Assembly: GCF_015210005.1 (NCBI RefSeq)
Contig: NZ_MU158697.1
Location: forward strand, 496,001-560,000
Direction of reading: 5' to 3'
From: Sphingobacterium hungaricum
GTDB taxonomy: Bacteria; Bacteroidota; Bacteroidia; Sphingobacteriales; Sphingobacteriaceae
Length of the DNA: 64,000 nucleotides
Below are positions 35,401-44,515 of this stretch, in pieces; the stretch's first letter is position 1, and each line of letters begins with the position of its first letter. The notes beneath the pieces were generated by a model, which saw nothing but the letters and a program-made list of their open reading frames with translations, was not told where the DNA came from and made no database searches. Made by a program: the position numbers and the translations under genes.

Positions 35401-35725
35401 GGATAGCCATTGGTCAGAAGACAACCGCGACATTTATGCGATGTGGCCACGTTTAAGCCAAAACCCGCTCGAAAACAATACCCAAACAAGTACGTATTGG
35501 ATGCGAAACGGCGCATTTTTAAGACTTAAACAAGTCGAGCTTGCCTACACATTGAACGACAATTTCACACGCAGATTTAAAATCGAAAGGTTTAGAATCT
35601 ATGCCACTGGAAGCAATTTATTCAATTTCAGCTCTTTCGATTTGTGGGATCCCGAAATGGGCGGTGCGGGATTAAGGTACCCATTACAAAAGGTATTTAA
35701 TCTTGGTATTCTAATGACCCTTTAA
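32477..35725 (+). CDS. SusC/RagA family TonB-linked outer membrane protein
   Basis: A 1082-residue SusC-type transporter. The ATG at 32477 is preferred over an upstream in-frame TTG because it leads directly into an N-terminal export signal (hydrophobic core WKIIHLLLFFTICCAYQVNAS, 24-44, written here as its limits). Then follow the carboxypeptidase-regulatory-like domain (GIIKDDKGNILTGASVTVKGK), the TonB-box-like ETVVTAFG, and a plug with NSRPLILIDNMEVTSDD and LRDATASAVYGSRGANGVILVTTK. The barrel ends in KVFNLGILMTL. It heads an operon of SusC, SusD and two further lipoproteins, separated by 35, 40 and 50 bp. Confidence 0.94.
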   Translation: MYKTYSSIQNSAHVDKNSFLWKIIHLLLFFTICCAYQVNASASTAYALKNIILQQDREVRGIIKDDKGNILTGASVTVKGKSTIGTATDLNGRYILRVPANSTLVFSLVGYLSQEITVSTQEVIDVVLVESENLVEETVVTAFGQRQRKTDLIGSVSSINPEELRLPSSNLTGALQGRVAGVISFQRSGEPGLDNADFFIRGIGTFGVNSRPLILIDNMEVTSDDLARIPVDDIASFSILRDATASAVYGSRGANGVILVTTKMGKDGRPKITFRAEQRISTPTQMPKIADPVTFMKMHNEAILTRDPLALTLYSEEKIAMTAAGTDPIMYPSVNWLNEVTKPNTHTQNYNLNISGGGQVANYLVSGNLTQDDGLIRVNPINNFNNNVDFKVYNLRSNININVTNSTQLMVRTVANYRNYSGPPEGGSSSFRNALRANPALFQPIYQPGPQQSYISHPMFGNYDDGSGNLFLNPYAQIVRGYSEWSQSNMQVQVELKQDFSKWVEGFSYRGLANASRNAYMEYRRQYNPFYYTPGSIDPATGSYSFLNLNPLGGTEYLDYSDNGRGQESLFYMENAINYNRTFNDKHSVTGMLISTIRNRITLPTGQSSSLLSTLPYRNASFSGNFTYVYDNRYHAQFTFGYNGSEVFAENHRWGFFPSAGVAWTIHNEKFMEPIKDVLSTARLRLTHGLVGNDNIHGTRFFYLSEVNLSDNNRRFNFGVSTGSENYERNGISINRYANPYVSWEISQQTNLGVDLGLFNGRLSFTGDVFRQIRSNVVQSRASLPSTMGLAAPVHANLGKYKSQGFDGELTYMHTVNSNLWFQGRGTFTFAKGEYLYFEEPNYDHEYLSLIGLDATQRRGYIAERLFIDDEEVFNSPQQSFAGVLMGGDIKYLDVNGDGVVNANDIVPIGYPTTPQINFGFGLTTGIKQFDFSFFFSGMSRTSMHINATAGDALNSGSAPFGSMTAPNAVLQAWADSHWSEDNRDIYAMWPRLSQNPLENNTQTSTYWMRNGAFLRLKQVELAYTLNDNFTRRFKIERFRIYATGSNLFNFSSFDLWDPEMGGAGLRYPLQKVFNLGILMTL

Positions 35726-35760
35726 TTGACAAAACACTGATTACACAAAAAGATATTGAA

Positions 35761-37695
35761 ATGAAAAAGATTATAAATACAGTGATTTTAACAGGAGTGC
35801 TATTTTTTTCTGGCTGCAATAAATTTATGGATATCGTTCCAGATAATGTGGCCGAATTAGATCAGGCATTTTCAATGCGAACGATGGCAGAACGTTTTCT
35901 GTTCACCTGCTACAGCTGGATTCCTGGCGGAAATGTCATGGAGGCGAACCCTGCGTTGTTAGCAGGAGATGAGTTTTGGCTGAATTCGACTACCAATTTT
36001 TCGCAAGGAGATTTCCCAAACTGGTACATCGCAATGGGCAGTCAAAATGCGAACAGTCCACTGCTTAATTATTGGGATGGGAATGCTGGAGGTACACAAC
36101 TATGGAGGGGTATTCGCGAGTGTAACATCTTTTTAGAAAATATACAACGAGTTCCTGACATGGATCAAATAGAAAAAGATCGTTGGGCAGCGGAAGTTAA
36201 ATTCTTAAAGGCGTATTATCATTATTATTTAATGCGCATGTATGGACCTATTCCAATCGTGGAAGAAAACATTCCTATTTTTGAGGATCCCGATAACGTA
36301 AATTATGAAAGACAGCCTATTGACGATGTTTTTGCCTACATCGTTGGCAAAATAGACGAAGCAATTCCAGCATTGATGGAAGACGTCATGCTTCCGGCTC
36401 AAGAGAATGGACGCATTACGCAAATTGTAGCGAAAGCCATGAAAGCGGAAATTCTAATCGCCGCAGCGAGTCCATTGTTCAACGGAAACACAGACTATCC
36501 GGGATACAACAATGCGACCGGACAGCCATTATTCAACGCAACGTTCAGTGTTCAAAAATGGCAATTGGCGGCGGATGCTTGTAAAGAGGCTATCGATGTG
36601 GCGCACGCTGCAGGAAAATCATTGTACAAATGGAACCCATCCACTACGATGATTGTTGCTCCGCAACAAAGCACGATTTTCCAGATGAGCCTACGTCAAG
36701 CAATCACAGAAAGGACAAATAATTCTGAAGCAATCTGGATCAACAACAGAAGTACAGCAAATCAATCGCATCAAGGACTGGCCTTTATGCCTAGAAGTAT
36801 TGATCCAGCACGTATCTCGAATCAATCTATGGGAGGGTACATGGCTCCGACATTAAATATGGCCTTGAAATTTTACTCTAAGAATGGGGTGCCAATAGAG
36901 GAGGATTTTAGCTGGGATTATTCGAAACGATTTGACCTTCGCGACGTGCCTTTAGGCGAATCTCCATACCAGTACAACTTGATTCCGGGCCATACGACAG
37001 TTGGCTTGCATTTCGATCGCGAAGATCGCTTTTATGCATCGTTATCATTTGATGGCGGCCGATATTTTATGAGCAGCCATAATAACGATAATTTAGCCTT
37101 CAATATAAATGCTAGACCAGGCGGAAATGCTGCTGCGACGAATTCTCCTACACGCTATTCAGGGACTGGATATACACCTAAAAAACTAGTGAGTTATTAC
37201 AATTTGGTAGGTGAGGCAAATAATTTCACTTCATACAACTATCCGTATAGCATGATGCGCTTAGGAAACTTATACCTACTGTATGCTGAAGCTTTAAATG
37301 AGCTATTTGGCCCTGGCGATGAGATTTTCTTCTATTTAGATGCGATCCGTGCCAGAAGCGGTTTAAAAGGTGTTATCGAATCTTGGTCTGACTATTCGAT
37401 TTTTCCCGACAAACCAAATACGCAAGAAGGCTTAAGAGATATTATTCGTCGTGAACGTACGATTGAAATGGCTTTTGAATCACAACGTTTTTGGGATTTG
37501 AGAAGATGGAAAACCGCACAAGTAGAATTAAACACTCCGATTTATGGATGGGATTTCAGGCAATCAACGCCTCAAACCTATTATCGCCGCGTGGTGATGT
37601 ATAACCGGACATTTACTTTACGCGATTATTTTTGGCCAATTAGCATTAATGAATTGCGCAGAAATGATAAGTTATTGCAATCTCCATTATGGTAA
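35761..37695 (+). CDS. SusD/RagB family nutrient-binding lipoprotein
   Basis: A 644-residue SusD-type lipoprotein, longer than the usual 500-550, with lipobox FSGC (Cys19). The N-terminal helical domain has WRGIRECNIFLENI and RWAAEVKFLKAYYHYYLMRMYGPIPIVEENI; the C-terminal RagB block has MMRLGNLYLLYAEALNEL, DAIRARSGLKGV and IIRRERTIEMAFESQRFWDLRRWKTA. The extra length is in the central region (about 290-470). It partners the SusC encoded 35 bp upstream and binds the same unknown ligand at the surface. Confidence 0.93.
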   Translation: MKKIINTVILTGVLFFSGCNKFMDIVPDNVAELDQAFSMRTMAERFLFTCYSWIPGGNVMEANPALLAGDEFWLNSTTNFSQGDFPNWYIAMGSQNANSPLLNYWDGNAGGTQLWRGIRECNIFLENIQRVPDMDQIEKDRWAAEVKFLKAYYHYYLMRMYGPIPIVEENIPIFEDPDNVNYERQPIDDVFAYIVGKIDEAIPALMEDVMLPAQENGRITQIVAKAMKAEILIAAASPLFNGNTDYPGYNNATGQPLFNATFSVQKWQLAADACKEAIDVAHAAGKSLYKWNPSTTMIVAPQQSTIFQMSLRQAITERTNNSEAIWINNRSTANQSHQGLAFMPRSIDPARISNQSMGGYMAPTLNMALKFYSKNGVPIEEDFSWDYSKRFDLRDVPLGESPYQYNLIPGHTTVGLHFDREDRFYASLSFDGGRYFMSSHNNDNLAFNINARPGGNAAATNSPTRYSGTGYTPKKLVSYYNLVGEANNFTSYNYPYSMMRLGNLYLLYAEALNELFGPGDEIFFYLDAIRARSGLKGVIESWSDYSIFPDKPNTQEGLRDIIRRERTIEMAFESQRFWDLRRWKTAQVELNTPIYGWDFRQSTPQTYYRRVVMYNRTFTLRDYFWPISINELRRNDKLLQSPLW

Positions 37696-37735
37696 ATCAA
37701 TGTAATTCTAATTTAACACATAAACGACATTTTTT

Positions 37736-38935
37736 ATGAATTCTTTAAAAACATATATACACGCAATGAGCTGGAGCATCGTCTGCTTACTGCTCTTTAG
37801 CTGTTCTGATGATCTGCAACCCGCACCTTCGAGATCGGGCGAGAAGCCGAATCCACTTACGGCCTATGAAGTAAAAAGTATTGCCGGGGGAGCAATTATT
37901 ACCTATGAACTTCCAAATAGCAGCGATCTTAGGTACATCAAAGCAGTCTACACATTAGGCGATGGAAGTGTTCGCGAAAACAAGGCCTCAATCTATAAAA
38001 ACACCATCACAGTAGATGGCTTTGCCACAGCAGGTGAATATAAAGTGGATCTTATTGCAGTTGGTGTTGGCGAAGTAGAATCCGACCCTAAAAGCATCAC
38101 AATTACTGCTTTAACGCCGCCCTATTTAAAAACCCTAGAAACATTAATGGCGGATGAAAATCTAAGCTCAACGTTCGGAGGCATTCAGCTGCGCTTTGAA
38201 AATGAAACTGAAGCTCCTATCGTCATTCACGTATTAGCGAAAAATGATCAAGGGAACTGGGAAATGGCTCGCGATTATTACACCCGTTTATCTGCTGGGG
38301 CTTTTAATGTTAGAGGATTTCCTGCAGAAGAAAGGGAGTTTGGCATATACATTACAGACCGATGGAATAACCGTTCGGACACATTGGTTCGTACGTTTCT
38401 GCCCATATTCGAAGTGATGATGACCAAATCTTTGTTTAAAGCATACAATCTGCCAACAGACACCTATTTAGCACACACCGGCTATCACTCAACGCCAGTT
38501 CTTTGGGATGGCAACGATCGTGTATCTGCAACAATTTTTCATACGGCTCCAGGAACAGGAATACCGCAACATTTTACATTTGACATGGGCGTAGCAGCTA
38601 CGTTAAGCCGATTTGTAATGTACTCAAGATTAAACCATGAATATCGATTTAACCATCCGAAAGTGTTTGAATTATGGGGTTCCAACTCACCAAATCCTGA
38701 CGGAAGCTGGGAGTCATGGACGCAACTTGGAACGTACACATCCATCAAGCCTTCCGGATTGCCATTGAATGAATTTACCTCTGACGACATAAATTATGCC
38801 CGGGCTGGTGAAGAATTCAATGTGGAATACCAAGAAGAGCCTTACAGATATTGGCGCTGGAGAACATTGGATACTTGGGGCGGAAATTCGGATGTTGCCC
38901 TTGGAGAACTGACTTTCTTTGGTAGTCCAAATTAA
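37736..38935 (+). CDS. DUF4959/DUF5126/DUF5000 surface lipoprotein
   Basis: A 399-residue lipoprotein with lipobox LFSC (Cys23). Its three parts follow the DUF4959-DUF5126-DUF5000 order common directly after SusD genes: an N-terminal fibronectin-like domain (about 40-125, SIAGGAIITYELPNSSDLRYIKAVYTLGDG), a middle domain (about 130-225, NETEAPIVIHVLAKNDQGNWEMARDYYT), and a discoidin-like C-terminal domain (about 240-398, FTFDMGVAATLSRFVMYSR and FELWGSNSPNPDGSWESWTQLG). The last is a carbohydrate-binding-type fold, so the protein is a probable surface glycan-binding protein of this locus. No enzymatic residues are apparent. Confidence 0.85.
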   Translation: MNSLKTYIHAMSWSIVCLLLFSCSDDLQPAPSRSGEKPNPLTAYEVKSIAGGAIITYELPNSSDLRYIKAVYTLGDGSVRENKASIYKNTITVDGFATAGEYKVDLIAVGVGEVESDPKSITITALTPPYLKTLETLMADENLSSTFGGIQLRFENETEAPIVIHVLAKNDQGNWEMARDYYTRLSAGAFNVRGFPAEEREFGIYITDRWNNRSDTLVRTFLPIFEVMMTKSLFKAYNLPTDTYLAHTGYHSTPVLWDGNDRVSATIFHTAPGTGIPQHFTFDMGVAATLSRFVMYSRLNHEYRFNHPKVFELWGSNSPNPDGSWESWTQLGTYTSIKPSGLPLNEFTSDDINYARAGEEFNVEYQEEPYRYWRWRTLDTWGGNSDVALGELTFFGSPN

Positions 38936-38985
38936 AGTCGACTAGAGGCATTTAACATTATTATGATCACTATATCACTATAAAC

Positions 38986-40134
38986 ATGAAATTTAACAGG
39001 AAAAACATATCCGTAGTTCTATTGATGTTGACGGTCATGCTCGTAGCTAGCTGTACAGCAATTGACCATCATTATCGAGACTACTTGGAAAATGCAGAGA
39101 AGATTTATCCAGGAAGAGCAGATTCCATCTCATTCAAACCCGGACATAATCGCGCCGCCATTCGCGCACTGATCAGCACAGATTCTCGTGTAGTTAAGAT
39201 GCGCATCTCTTGGGGGGCAGACAAGAGTTTCGAAGCTAACATTTCGTCAGAGGATATTGCTAATTACAAAGAAGTAATCATTCCGAATATTGACGAAGGC
39301 ATCTATACCTTTGAAATACGCACGTTTGATGCACAAGGAAGCCAGTCCATGCGCTCAGAAATATTCGGACGGGTTTATGGCGCCAACTATAGTGCGAATT
39401 TAAACAACCGTATACTCAATAACGTTAGTCGTGACGCGAATAATCAAATTGTATTAAACTGGTTTGCTGAATCAGCAGATTCCACATTGTTAGGTACTGT
39501 TGTATCGTATCTAACAGTAGCTGGCGATTCTGCTCAGGTTTTCACGAATGCAAACATCAATGAGACGCCAATTCCAAATTTTAAAGAAGGAAGCACCTTA
39601 AAATACAGAACCCAATACAGACCGAGTTCGTTGGCGATAGATACCTTTTTTGCTACCGAAGTTGAACTTGATCCTTTGGATTACATCGAAGTCCGTACGC
39701 TATACCCTAGAACAACTTGGTCAATTGCTGGATTCAGTTCTGAAGAACCAAACAATAACCGATCTGCAATCTCGCTAATTGACAACAATGATGCTACATT
39801 TTGGATTGCTCGCTTTTCGAACAACGCAACGGACTACCCGAATCATTGGGTCACCATTGACATGAAGGAGATGTTAAAAGTAAACGGCTTTATGTTCGCC
39901 CAGAAAAATGGAGATCGTAAAATACGGGAACTGGAAGTTCAAGTGAGCGATGACAATGTGACTTGGCGAACTGCTGGTCTTTTCGGCCCTGTAGCCGTTG
40001 ACCGCGTGTATCAATATTTTGATTTAGCGGATCCGATATCGTTCCGATATTTTAAAATAATACCTAAAGCAGGCCACGATAACCAAAAACAGCCTGGTCT
40101 AGCGGAAGCAGGAACCTTCTTCCTCGATAGATAA
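38986..40134 (+). CDS. DUF4998 lipoprotein with discoidin-like C-terminus
   Basis: A 382-residue lipoprotein, lipobox VASC (Cys23). The N-terminal half (about 28-230) fits DUF4998: YRDYLENAEKIYPGRADSISFKPGHNRAAIRALI, KMRISWGADKS and GIYTFEIRTFDAQGSQS. The C-terminal part (about 240-380) is an F5/8 type C (discoidin)-like domain with NNDATFWIARFSNNATDYPNHWVTIDMKEMLKVNGFMF and SFRYFKIIPKAG. It is the last gene of the SusC/D operon and a second likely glycan-binding surface protein. A strong terminator follows 20 bp later. Confidence 0.85.
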   Translation: MKFNRKNISVVLLMLTVMLVASCTAIDHHYRDYLENAEKIYPGRADSISFKPGHNRAAIRALISTDSRVVKMRISWGADKSFEANISSEDIANYKEVIIPNIDEGIYTFEIRTFDAQGSQSMRSEIFGRVYGANYSANLNNRILNNVSRDANNQIVLNWFAESADSTLLGTVVSYLTVAGDSAQVFTNANINETPIPNFKEGSTLKYRTQYRPSSLAIDTFFATEVELDPLDYIEVRTLYPRTTWSIAGFSSEEPNNNRSAISLIDNNDATFWIARFSNNATDYPNHWVTIDMKEMLKVNGFMFAQKNGDRKIRELEVQVSDDNVTWRTAGLFGPVAVDRVYQYFDLADPISFRYFKIIPKAGHDNQKQPGLAEAGTFFLDR

Positions 40135-40153
40135 ACAATAAACGGCAATTTTT

Positions 40154-40190
40154 AAATAAGCAAGAACCCAACGTTCTTGCTTATTTTTTT
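40154..40190 (+). terminator. Terminator of the SusC/D operon
   Basis: A 14-bp perfect stem (40154-40167 with 40173-40186) is followed by a T-run. Confidence 0.92.
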
Positions 40191-40273
40191 ACTTTTAATT
40201 CCAAAAAATTTCCTTTCACAAAACCTCCTATCGCTTTAAATTCATATTTTTAGGTTTAGTAAATTTTCATTTT

Positions 40274-40726
40274 ATGAGAAACCTAATTTTTCTTTTATTT
40301 CTACTTTCCATTAGTTCCGCCGCTTACAGTCAGGTTAGGGAAATTGATCAGGTGTCACGGAGTGTTGGGCGATCCGGCACATTAGGAAGAGCATTTATCG
40401 AGCTATTCGAATTAGAAAATGGCCGGTTTAAGTTTCTTTATGAAGTACCAAGGTCAGAAAATGAAACGATGGATAGAGGCATGTTCTATTTAAACTCAAA
40501 AGATGATGTTGAAAATTTATACGCTATCATTCAAAAAGGATTTGAAAAAATGCCAAGAGAAGGCATCATGGTAGACATTACTACAGGAAAATTATTTCTT
40601 GAATTTGATTCTTTGATCGGAGGGAAAGGCGTTACCATTCATTACTTTGATGGACCTACAGTTGGTTTATCGGTAAAAACGACCAGGCTTAACCAAAAAT
40701 CGATTCAAAAACTATTTGACAAATAA
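40274..40726 (+). CDS. Hypothetical exported protein
   Basis: A 150-residue protein with a clear signal peptide (MRNLIFLLFLLSISSAAYSQ). The mature part alternates strands and short helices (FIELFELENGRFKFLYEVP, KDDVENLYAIIQKGFEKM, ITTGKLFLEFDSL, GVTIHYFDGPTVGLSVKTTRL) and would be periplasmic or secreted. I do not recognise the family. It follows the SusC/D operon terminator, so it is its own unit, and converges on waaA with 10 bp between stop codons. Confidence 0.7.
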   Translation: MRNLIFLLFLLSISSAAYSQVREIDQVSRSVGRSGTLGRAFIELFELENGRFKFLYEVPRSENETMDRGMFYLNSKDDVENLYAIIQKGFEKMPREGIMVDITTGKLFLEFDSLIGGKGVTIHYFDGPTVGLSVKTTRLNQKSIQKLFDK

Positions 40727-40736
40727 TCATCAACGA

Positions 40737-41978
40737 CTAAATTAGATTTTCGGTCTCGATGTATTTCATGATGATTTGAGTCGCCCCTCTCCGTTGTTGC
40801 ACATAATCTGCCGCAGAATCGCCAGCGATTTTTCTCTTTTCTTGATCTTGAAGTGCCTGCACGATTTCCATAAGCTCCTTTTCTTTTGTGAATGGGAAAC
40901 CTGCACCTAACTCGACCAAATCGATAGCTTCTTGAAATTTTTCATACTTCGGCCCAAATAAAATGGGTTTTCCATAAGTAGCCGCTTCCAACGTATTGTG
41001 TATTCCTGCACCAAATCCGCCTCCGATATAAGTCAGATCTGCATAATAATACAGCGAAGACAACAATCCAATGCTATCAATAATCAATACCTGAGCTGCG
41101 CGGATTTCTTCATCCGAATAATCCATTATTTTAGAATATTGAATGCTCTTCGGAAAAAGTCTTGTGATAGATTCGATATGTTCCACATCGATTTCATGCG
41201 GTGCGAGAATAAATTTCCATAAACTATATCGCTCACTGATGGATTTTATAAATTCTTCATCTTTAGGCCAGGTGCTTCCCCCGACAAGAACCTGCTGCTT
41301 TCCTATGAATTTTTGGACAACAATCAGATTCGGCTGTTTTTTTGATAATGCAGCGACCCGATCAAATCGAGTATCGCCAGCTAAGCCAGCATTCAGGATA
41401 TCGATAGATTTTAGCAGATATGTGCTGTGGTTATTCTGGATGAAGAAATAGGTAACATTTTTCAAAATCTTTCTAAAAAAACCTCCATACGACTTAAAGA
41501 AAACTTGGTCGTTTCTGAAAATCGCAGAAATCATTAACAACGGGATTCCCGATTTTTTCAATTGATTGAAATAATGATACCAGTATTCGTATTTCGTAAA
41601 AACTACAAACCTAGGCTCGATAAATTCTATAAATTTTTGAGCATTCTTCTGCGTGTCCTCGGGCAAATAAAAAACATAATCTGCCAGCGCAAAGTTCTTC
41701 CTGATCTCATATCCCGATGGCGAGAAAAAAGTAAGTAAAATTTTTTCTTGGGGATATTTCTCTTTTATTAGCTCGATGACGGAACGTCCCTGTTCAAATT
41801 CACCAAGGGATGCAAAATGAAACCAAATCGGTTTATCGCCTTTTGGAATCGTTTGTTCTATCTGGTCAAATACATTTTTCCGGCCTGTCACCCATAACTT
41901 CGCTTTGCGGTGAAATGGGGAAATCATCCTTAAAATGATGCCGTAAAGTAATATTCCTAAGTCATAGATTAAACGCAT
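40737..41978 (-). CDS. waaA: 3-deoxy-D-manno-octulosonic acid (Kdo) transferase
   Basis: WaaA (KdtA, family GT30) adds Kdo from CMP-Kdo to the lipid A precursor at the inner membrane, an essential lipopolysaccharide step. The protein is 413 residues with an N-terminal membrane anchor ([17 protein letters not shown]), the catalytic acid in [10 protein letters not shown] (Glu60), the FFSPSGYEI block and the C-terminal donor site ([29 protein letters not shown]). It is divergent from a two-gene nucleotide-sugar operon, placing envelope-sugar functions together. Confidence 0.93.
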   Translation of the reverse strand: MRLIYDLGILLYGIILRMISPFHRKAKLWVTGRKNVFDQIEQTIPKGDKPIWFHFASLGEFEQGRSVIELIKEKYPQEKILLTFFSPSGYEIRKNFALADYVFYLPEDTQKNAQKFIEFIEPRFVVFTKYEYWYHYFNQLKKSGIPLLMISAIFRNDQVFFKSYGGFFRKILKNVTYFFIQNNHSTYLLKSIDILNAGLAGDTRFDRVAALSKKQPNLIVVQKFIGKQQVLVGGSTWPKDEEFIKSISERYSLWKFILAPHEIDVEHIESITRLFPKSIQYSKIMDYSDEEIRAAQVLIIDSIGLLSSLYYYADLTYIGGGFGAGIHNTLEAATYGKPILFGPKYEKFQEAIDLVELGAGFPFTKEKELMEIVQALQDQEKRKIAGDSAADYVQQRRGATQIIMKYIETENLI

Positions 41979-42003
41979 GTTGGCAAATTATCCTTATATT
42001 CGT

Positions 42004-42011
42004 CAAAGATA
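42004..42011 (-). promoter_or_regulatory. Candidate waaA -7 element
   Basis: TATCTTTG on the minus strand matches TAnnTTTG, 25 bp before the waaA ATG, in the 59-bp gap shared with the divergent operon. Confidence 0.4.
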
Positions 42012-42037
42012 TTAAACTTTATCCATTAGCATCAAAA

Positions 42038-43030
42038 GTGAATATTCTGACGAAAAAAAGAATCTTAATTACTGGAGCGGCAGGCTTTCTTGGCTCACAC
42101 CTCTGTAATCGATTTATTTCCGAAGGATATCATGTATTAGCGATGGACAATCTGATAACCGGGCAGTTAGAGAACATCGAACATCTCTTCGGAAAAGAAA
42201 ATTTTGAGTTTTATAATCACGATGTTTCAAAATTCGTTCATGTCAGCAATGATTTAGATTATATTTTACATTTTGCTTCGCCGGCAAGCCCAATAGATTA
42301 CCTAAAAATCCCGATTCAAACATTAAAAGTAGGCTCATTAGGAACACATAATCTTCTTGGACTGGCGAAAGATAAACAAGCTCGCATATTAGTCGCTTCG
42401 ACTTCGGAAGTGTATGGCGATCCATTGGTTTCTCCGCAAGATGAAGATTATTGGGGAAATGTAAATCCAGTAGGTCCTCGTGGCGTGTATGATGAGGCGA
42501 AACGCTTTCAAGAAGCCATTACGATGGCTTACCATACTTACCATAAGCTTGACACTCGAATCGCTCGGATTTTCAACACTTATGGCCCTAAAATGCGGCT
42601 TTTTGACGGCAGAGCCTTACCGACATTTGTTGGGCAAGCCTTAATGCAAGAAGACATAACCATTTTTGGCAATGGCTCGCAGACCCGTTCATTCTGCTAT
42701 GTAGATGATCAGATTGAAGGTCTGTTCAAGTTACTGCACACGGACTATCATCTGCCGATAAACATTGGAAATCCAGATGAGATGACCATTGAAGAATTGG
42801 CTAAAGAAATCTTGCATTTAACAAATAGCCGTTCGAAAATAGTGTATAAAAATCTACCCGTGGATGATCCGAAACAACGAAGGCCATCGATCAGCAGGGC
42901 ACAAGAAATACTAAATTGGGAACCAAAAGTTTCGAGAAAAGAAGGGTTGGAAAAAACAATCGCCTATTTCGAAACGCTTCCTTTAGAAAAATTAATTAAC
43001 GCAGAGAAAACACATTTCAAAGAATCATAA
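42038..43030 (+). CDS. UDP-glucuronic acid decarboxylase-like SDR enzyme
   Basis: An extended short-chain dehydrogenase of 330 residues, probably making UDP-xylose from UDP-glucuronate with bound NAD. Features: glycine-rich [10 protein letters not shown] (13-22), [37 protein letters not shown] with the catalytic Tyr-x-x-x-Lys, [12 protein letters not shown], and [13 protein letters not shown]. The [13 protein letters not shown] stretch is characteristic of UDP-xylose synthases. The start is a GTG, with [16 protein letters not shown] giving the expected N-terminus. Its stop overlaps the galE start (TAATG), so the two are coupled. Other NDP-sugar decarboxylases or epimerases are less likely. 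Confidence 0.85.
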   Translation: MNILTKKRILITGAAGFLGSHLCNRFISEGYHVLAMDNLITGQLENIEHLFGKENFEFYNHDVSKFVHVSNDLDYILHFASPASPIDYLKIPIQTLKVGSLGTHNLLGLAKDKQARILVASTSEVYGDPLVSPQDEDYWGNVNPVGPRGVYDEAKRFQEAITMAYHTYHKLDTRIARIFNTYGPKMRLFDGRALPTFVGQALMQEDITIFGNGSQTRSFCYVDDQIEGLFKLLHTDYHLPINIGNPDEMTIEELAKEILHLTNSRSKIVYKNLPVDDPKQRRPSISRAQEILNWEPKVSRKEGLEKTIAYFETLPLEKLINAEKTHFKES

Positions 43031-44058
43031 TGAGCAAAATAGTAGTTACCGGAGGAACAGGATATATCGGCTCGCATACAGTCGTTGAACTTCACAATGC
43101 AGGTTACACACCTGTTATTATTGATAACCTATCCAATTCTTCGATTGGGATCTTAGATCAGATCGAAAAAATAATTGGGGTTAAACCAGAATTCCATCAA
43201 TTCGATCTTTGTGATGAAGAGAAAGTCAATGAATTCGTAAAGAACAACAGCGATGTTACTGGCGTCATCCATTTCGCAGCTTCGAAAGCCGTGGGTGAAT
43301 CAGTTCAAAAACCGCTTAAATATTATCGGAATAATTTCTTCTCATTGATCAATCTGTTGGATGCCTATAAAGAAAAAGCCGTAAACTTTGTCTTTTCTTC
43401 AAGCTGTACAGTGTATGGAGAACCAGATGTGCTTCCGGTTTCGGAATCTGCGCCCGTAAAAAAAGCGACTTCGCCCTATGGCAATACCAAACAAATTGCG
43501 GAAGAAATTTTAGAAGAAACAGCTGCTGTTGCGAAAAATTATAACATCATCGCTTTGCGCTACTTCAACCCAGTCGGCGCACATGAAACGGCATTGATTG
43601 GCGAATTGCCGATTGGTGTTCCTCAAAATTTATTGCCTTTTATCACGCAGACAGCAATCGGCAAACGCGAAAAATTGACGGTTTTTGGAAATGATTATGA
43701 TACAGTTGACGGTTCATGCGTTCGCGATTACATCCATGTCGTGGATTTAGCAAAAGCGCACGTAGCAGCTATTCAATTGTTGGAAAAAGGAAATCCGAAC
43801 GGCAATTACGATGTGTTCAATGTTGGAACTGGAAATGGCTATTCGGTTTTGGAAGCGATTAAGGCGTTTGAAAATGCATCCGGAAAAAAATTAAATTATG
43901 AGTTCGGACCGCGACGTGAAGGGGATGTTATTCAAGTTTGGGGAGATGTCACAAAATCTTCTGAACAGCTTGGCTGGAAAGCAACATTGGGCCTTGATGA
44001 AATGATGTTAAGCTCTTGGAAGTGGGAGCAATATTTGGATAAAAATCCAATCTCTTAA
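43030..44058 (+). CDS. galE: UDP-glucose 4-epimerase
   Basis: GalE interconverts UDP-glucose and UDP-galactose. The 342-residue enzyme has the NAD motif GGTGYIGSH (8-16), SSSCTVYGEPDVLPVSE, the catalytic YGNTK, NIIALRYFNPVGAH and GSCVRDYIHVVDLAKAH, all typical of GalE. It is translationally coupled to the upstream decarboxylase, so both probably supply sugars for lipopolysaccharide or other surface glycans, in line with the divergent waaA. It ends at a terminator shared with the convergent DUF983 gene. Confidence 0.95.
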   Translation: MSKIVVTGGTGYIGSHTVVELHNAGYTPVIIDNLSNSSIGILDQIEKIIGVKPEFHQFDLCDEEKVNEFVKNNSDVTGVIHFAASKAVGESVQKPLKYYRNNFFSLINLLDAYKEKAVNFVFSSSCTVYGEPDVLPVSESAPVKKATSPYGNTKQIAEEILEETAAVAKNYNIIALRYFNPVGAHETALIGELPIGVPQNLLPFITQTAIGKREKLTVFGNDYDTVDGSCVRDYIHVVDLAKAHVAAIQLLEKGNPNGNYDVFNVGTGNGYSVLEAIKAFENASGKKLNYEFGPRREGDVIQVWGDVTKSSEQLGWKATLGLDEMMLSSWKWEQYLDKNPIS

Positions 44059-44065
44059 GAATTTA

Positions 44066-44100
44066 AAATGGCAGCTGAGTTAATTTTGCAGCTGCCCTTT
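44066..44100. terminator. Bidirectional terminator
   Basis: GGCAGCTG (44070-44077) pairs with CAGCTGCC (44089-44096), with A-rich and T-rich flanks, between convergent galE and DUF983 genes. Confidence 0.8.
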
Positions 44101-44107
44101 TCTTATC

Positions 44108-44515
44108 CTACATTCGCTCCTGCGCATATTTTGGATTAAAACTTAATCCTGGAGTGAGCCAATACATCAAAATGATTCTTGAATACCGATAGTTAAACGG
44201 AGCAAGCAGAAAAGCTGTTACAAGACAGACGATTAAGTACAGCCAAGGAGAATCAAGATTTCCGGTCAATAGATAAGTTGCAACAGATACCGTAATTAAT
44301 TCCGCAACATTTAATGCGTAACTCACAAACATCGCCACATAAAAATATCCGGGCTCCTTTTCGTATTTGTAAGAACAATGAGGACATTTTACATTCATTT
44401 TTTGTGATTTCAATGCATACATTGAACCTGTAAACATAGCTCCTGTACGGCAACGCGGACATTTACCTTGCCAAGCAGCTTGAGATTCGCTGAGAAATAA
44501 ATTATCACTTTTCAT
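44108..44515 (-). CDS. DUF983 membrane protein
   Basis: A 135-residue DUF983 protein: an N-terminal zinc-ribbon-like pair of CxxC motifs (KCPRCRTG at about 18-25 and KCPHCSYKY at about 43-51) followed by two membrane helices (about 59-82 and 90-108). Function unknown. Its ATG overlaps the stop of the upstream AraC gene (TAATG), so the two are coupled, an odd pairing given their unlike roles. Confidence 0.85.
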   Translation of the reverse strand: MKSDNLFLSESQAAWQGKCPRCRTGAMFTGSMYALKSQKMNVKCPHCSYKYEKEPGYFYVAMFVSYALNVAELITVSVATYLLTGNLDSPWLYLIVCLVTAFLLAPFNYRYSRIILMYWLTPGLSFNPKYAQERM

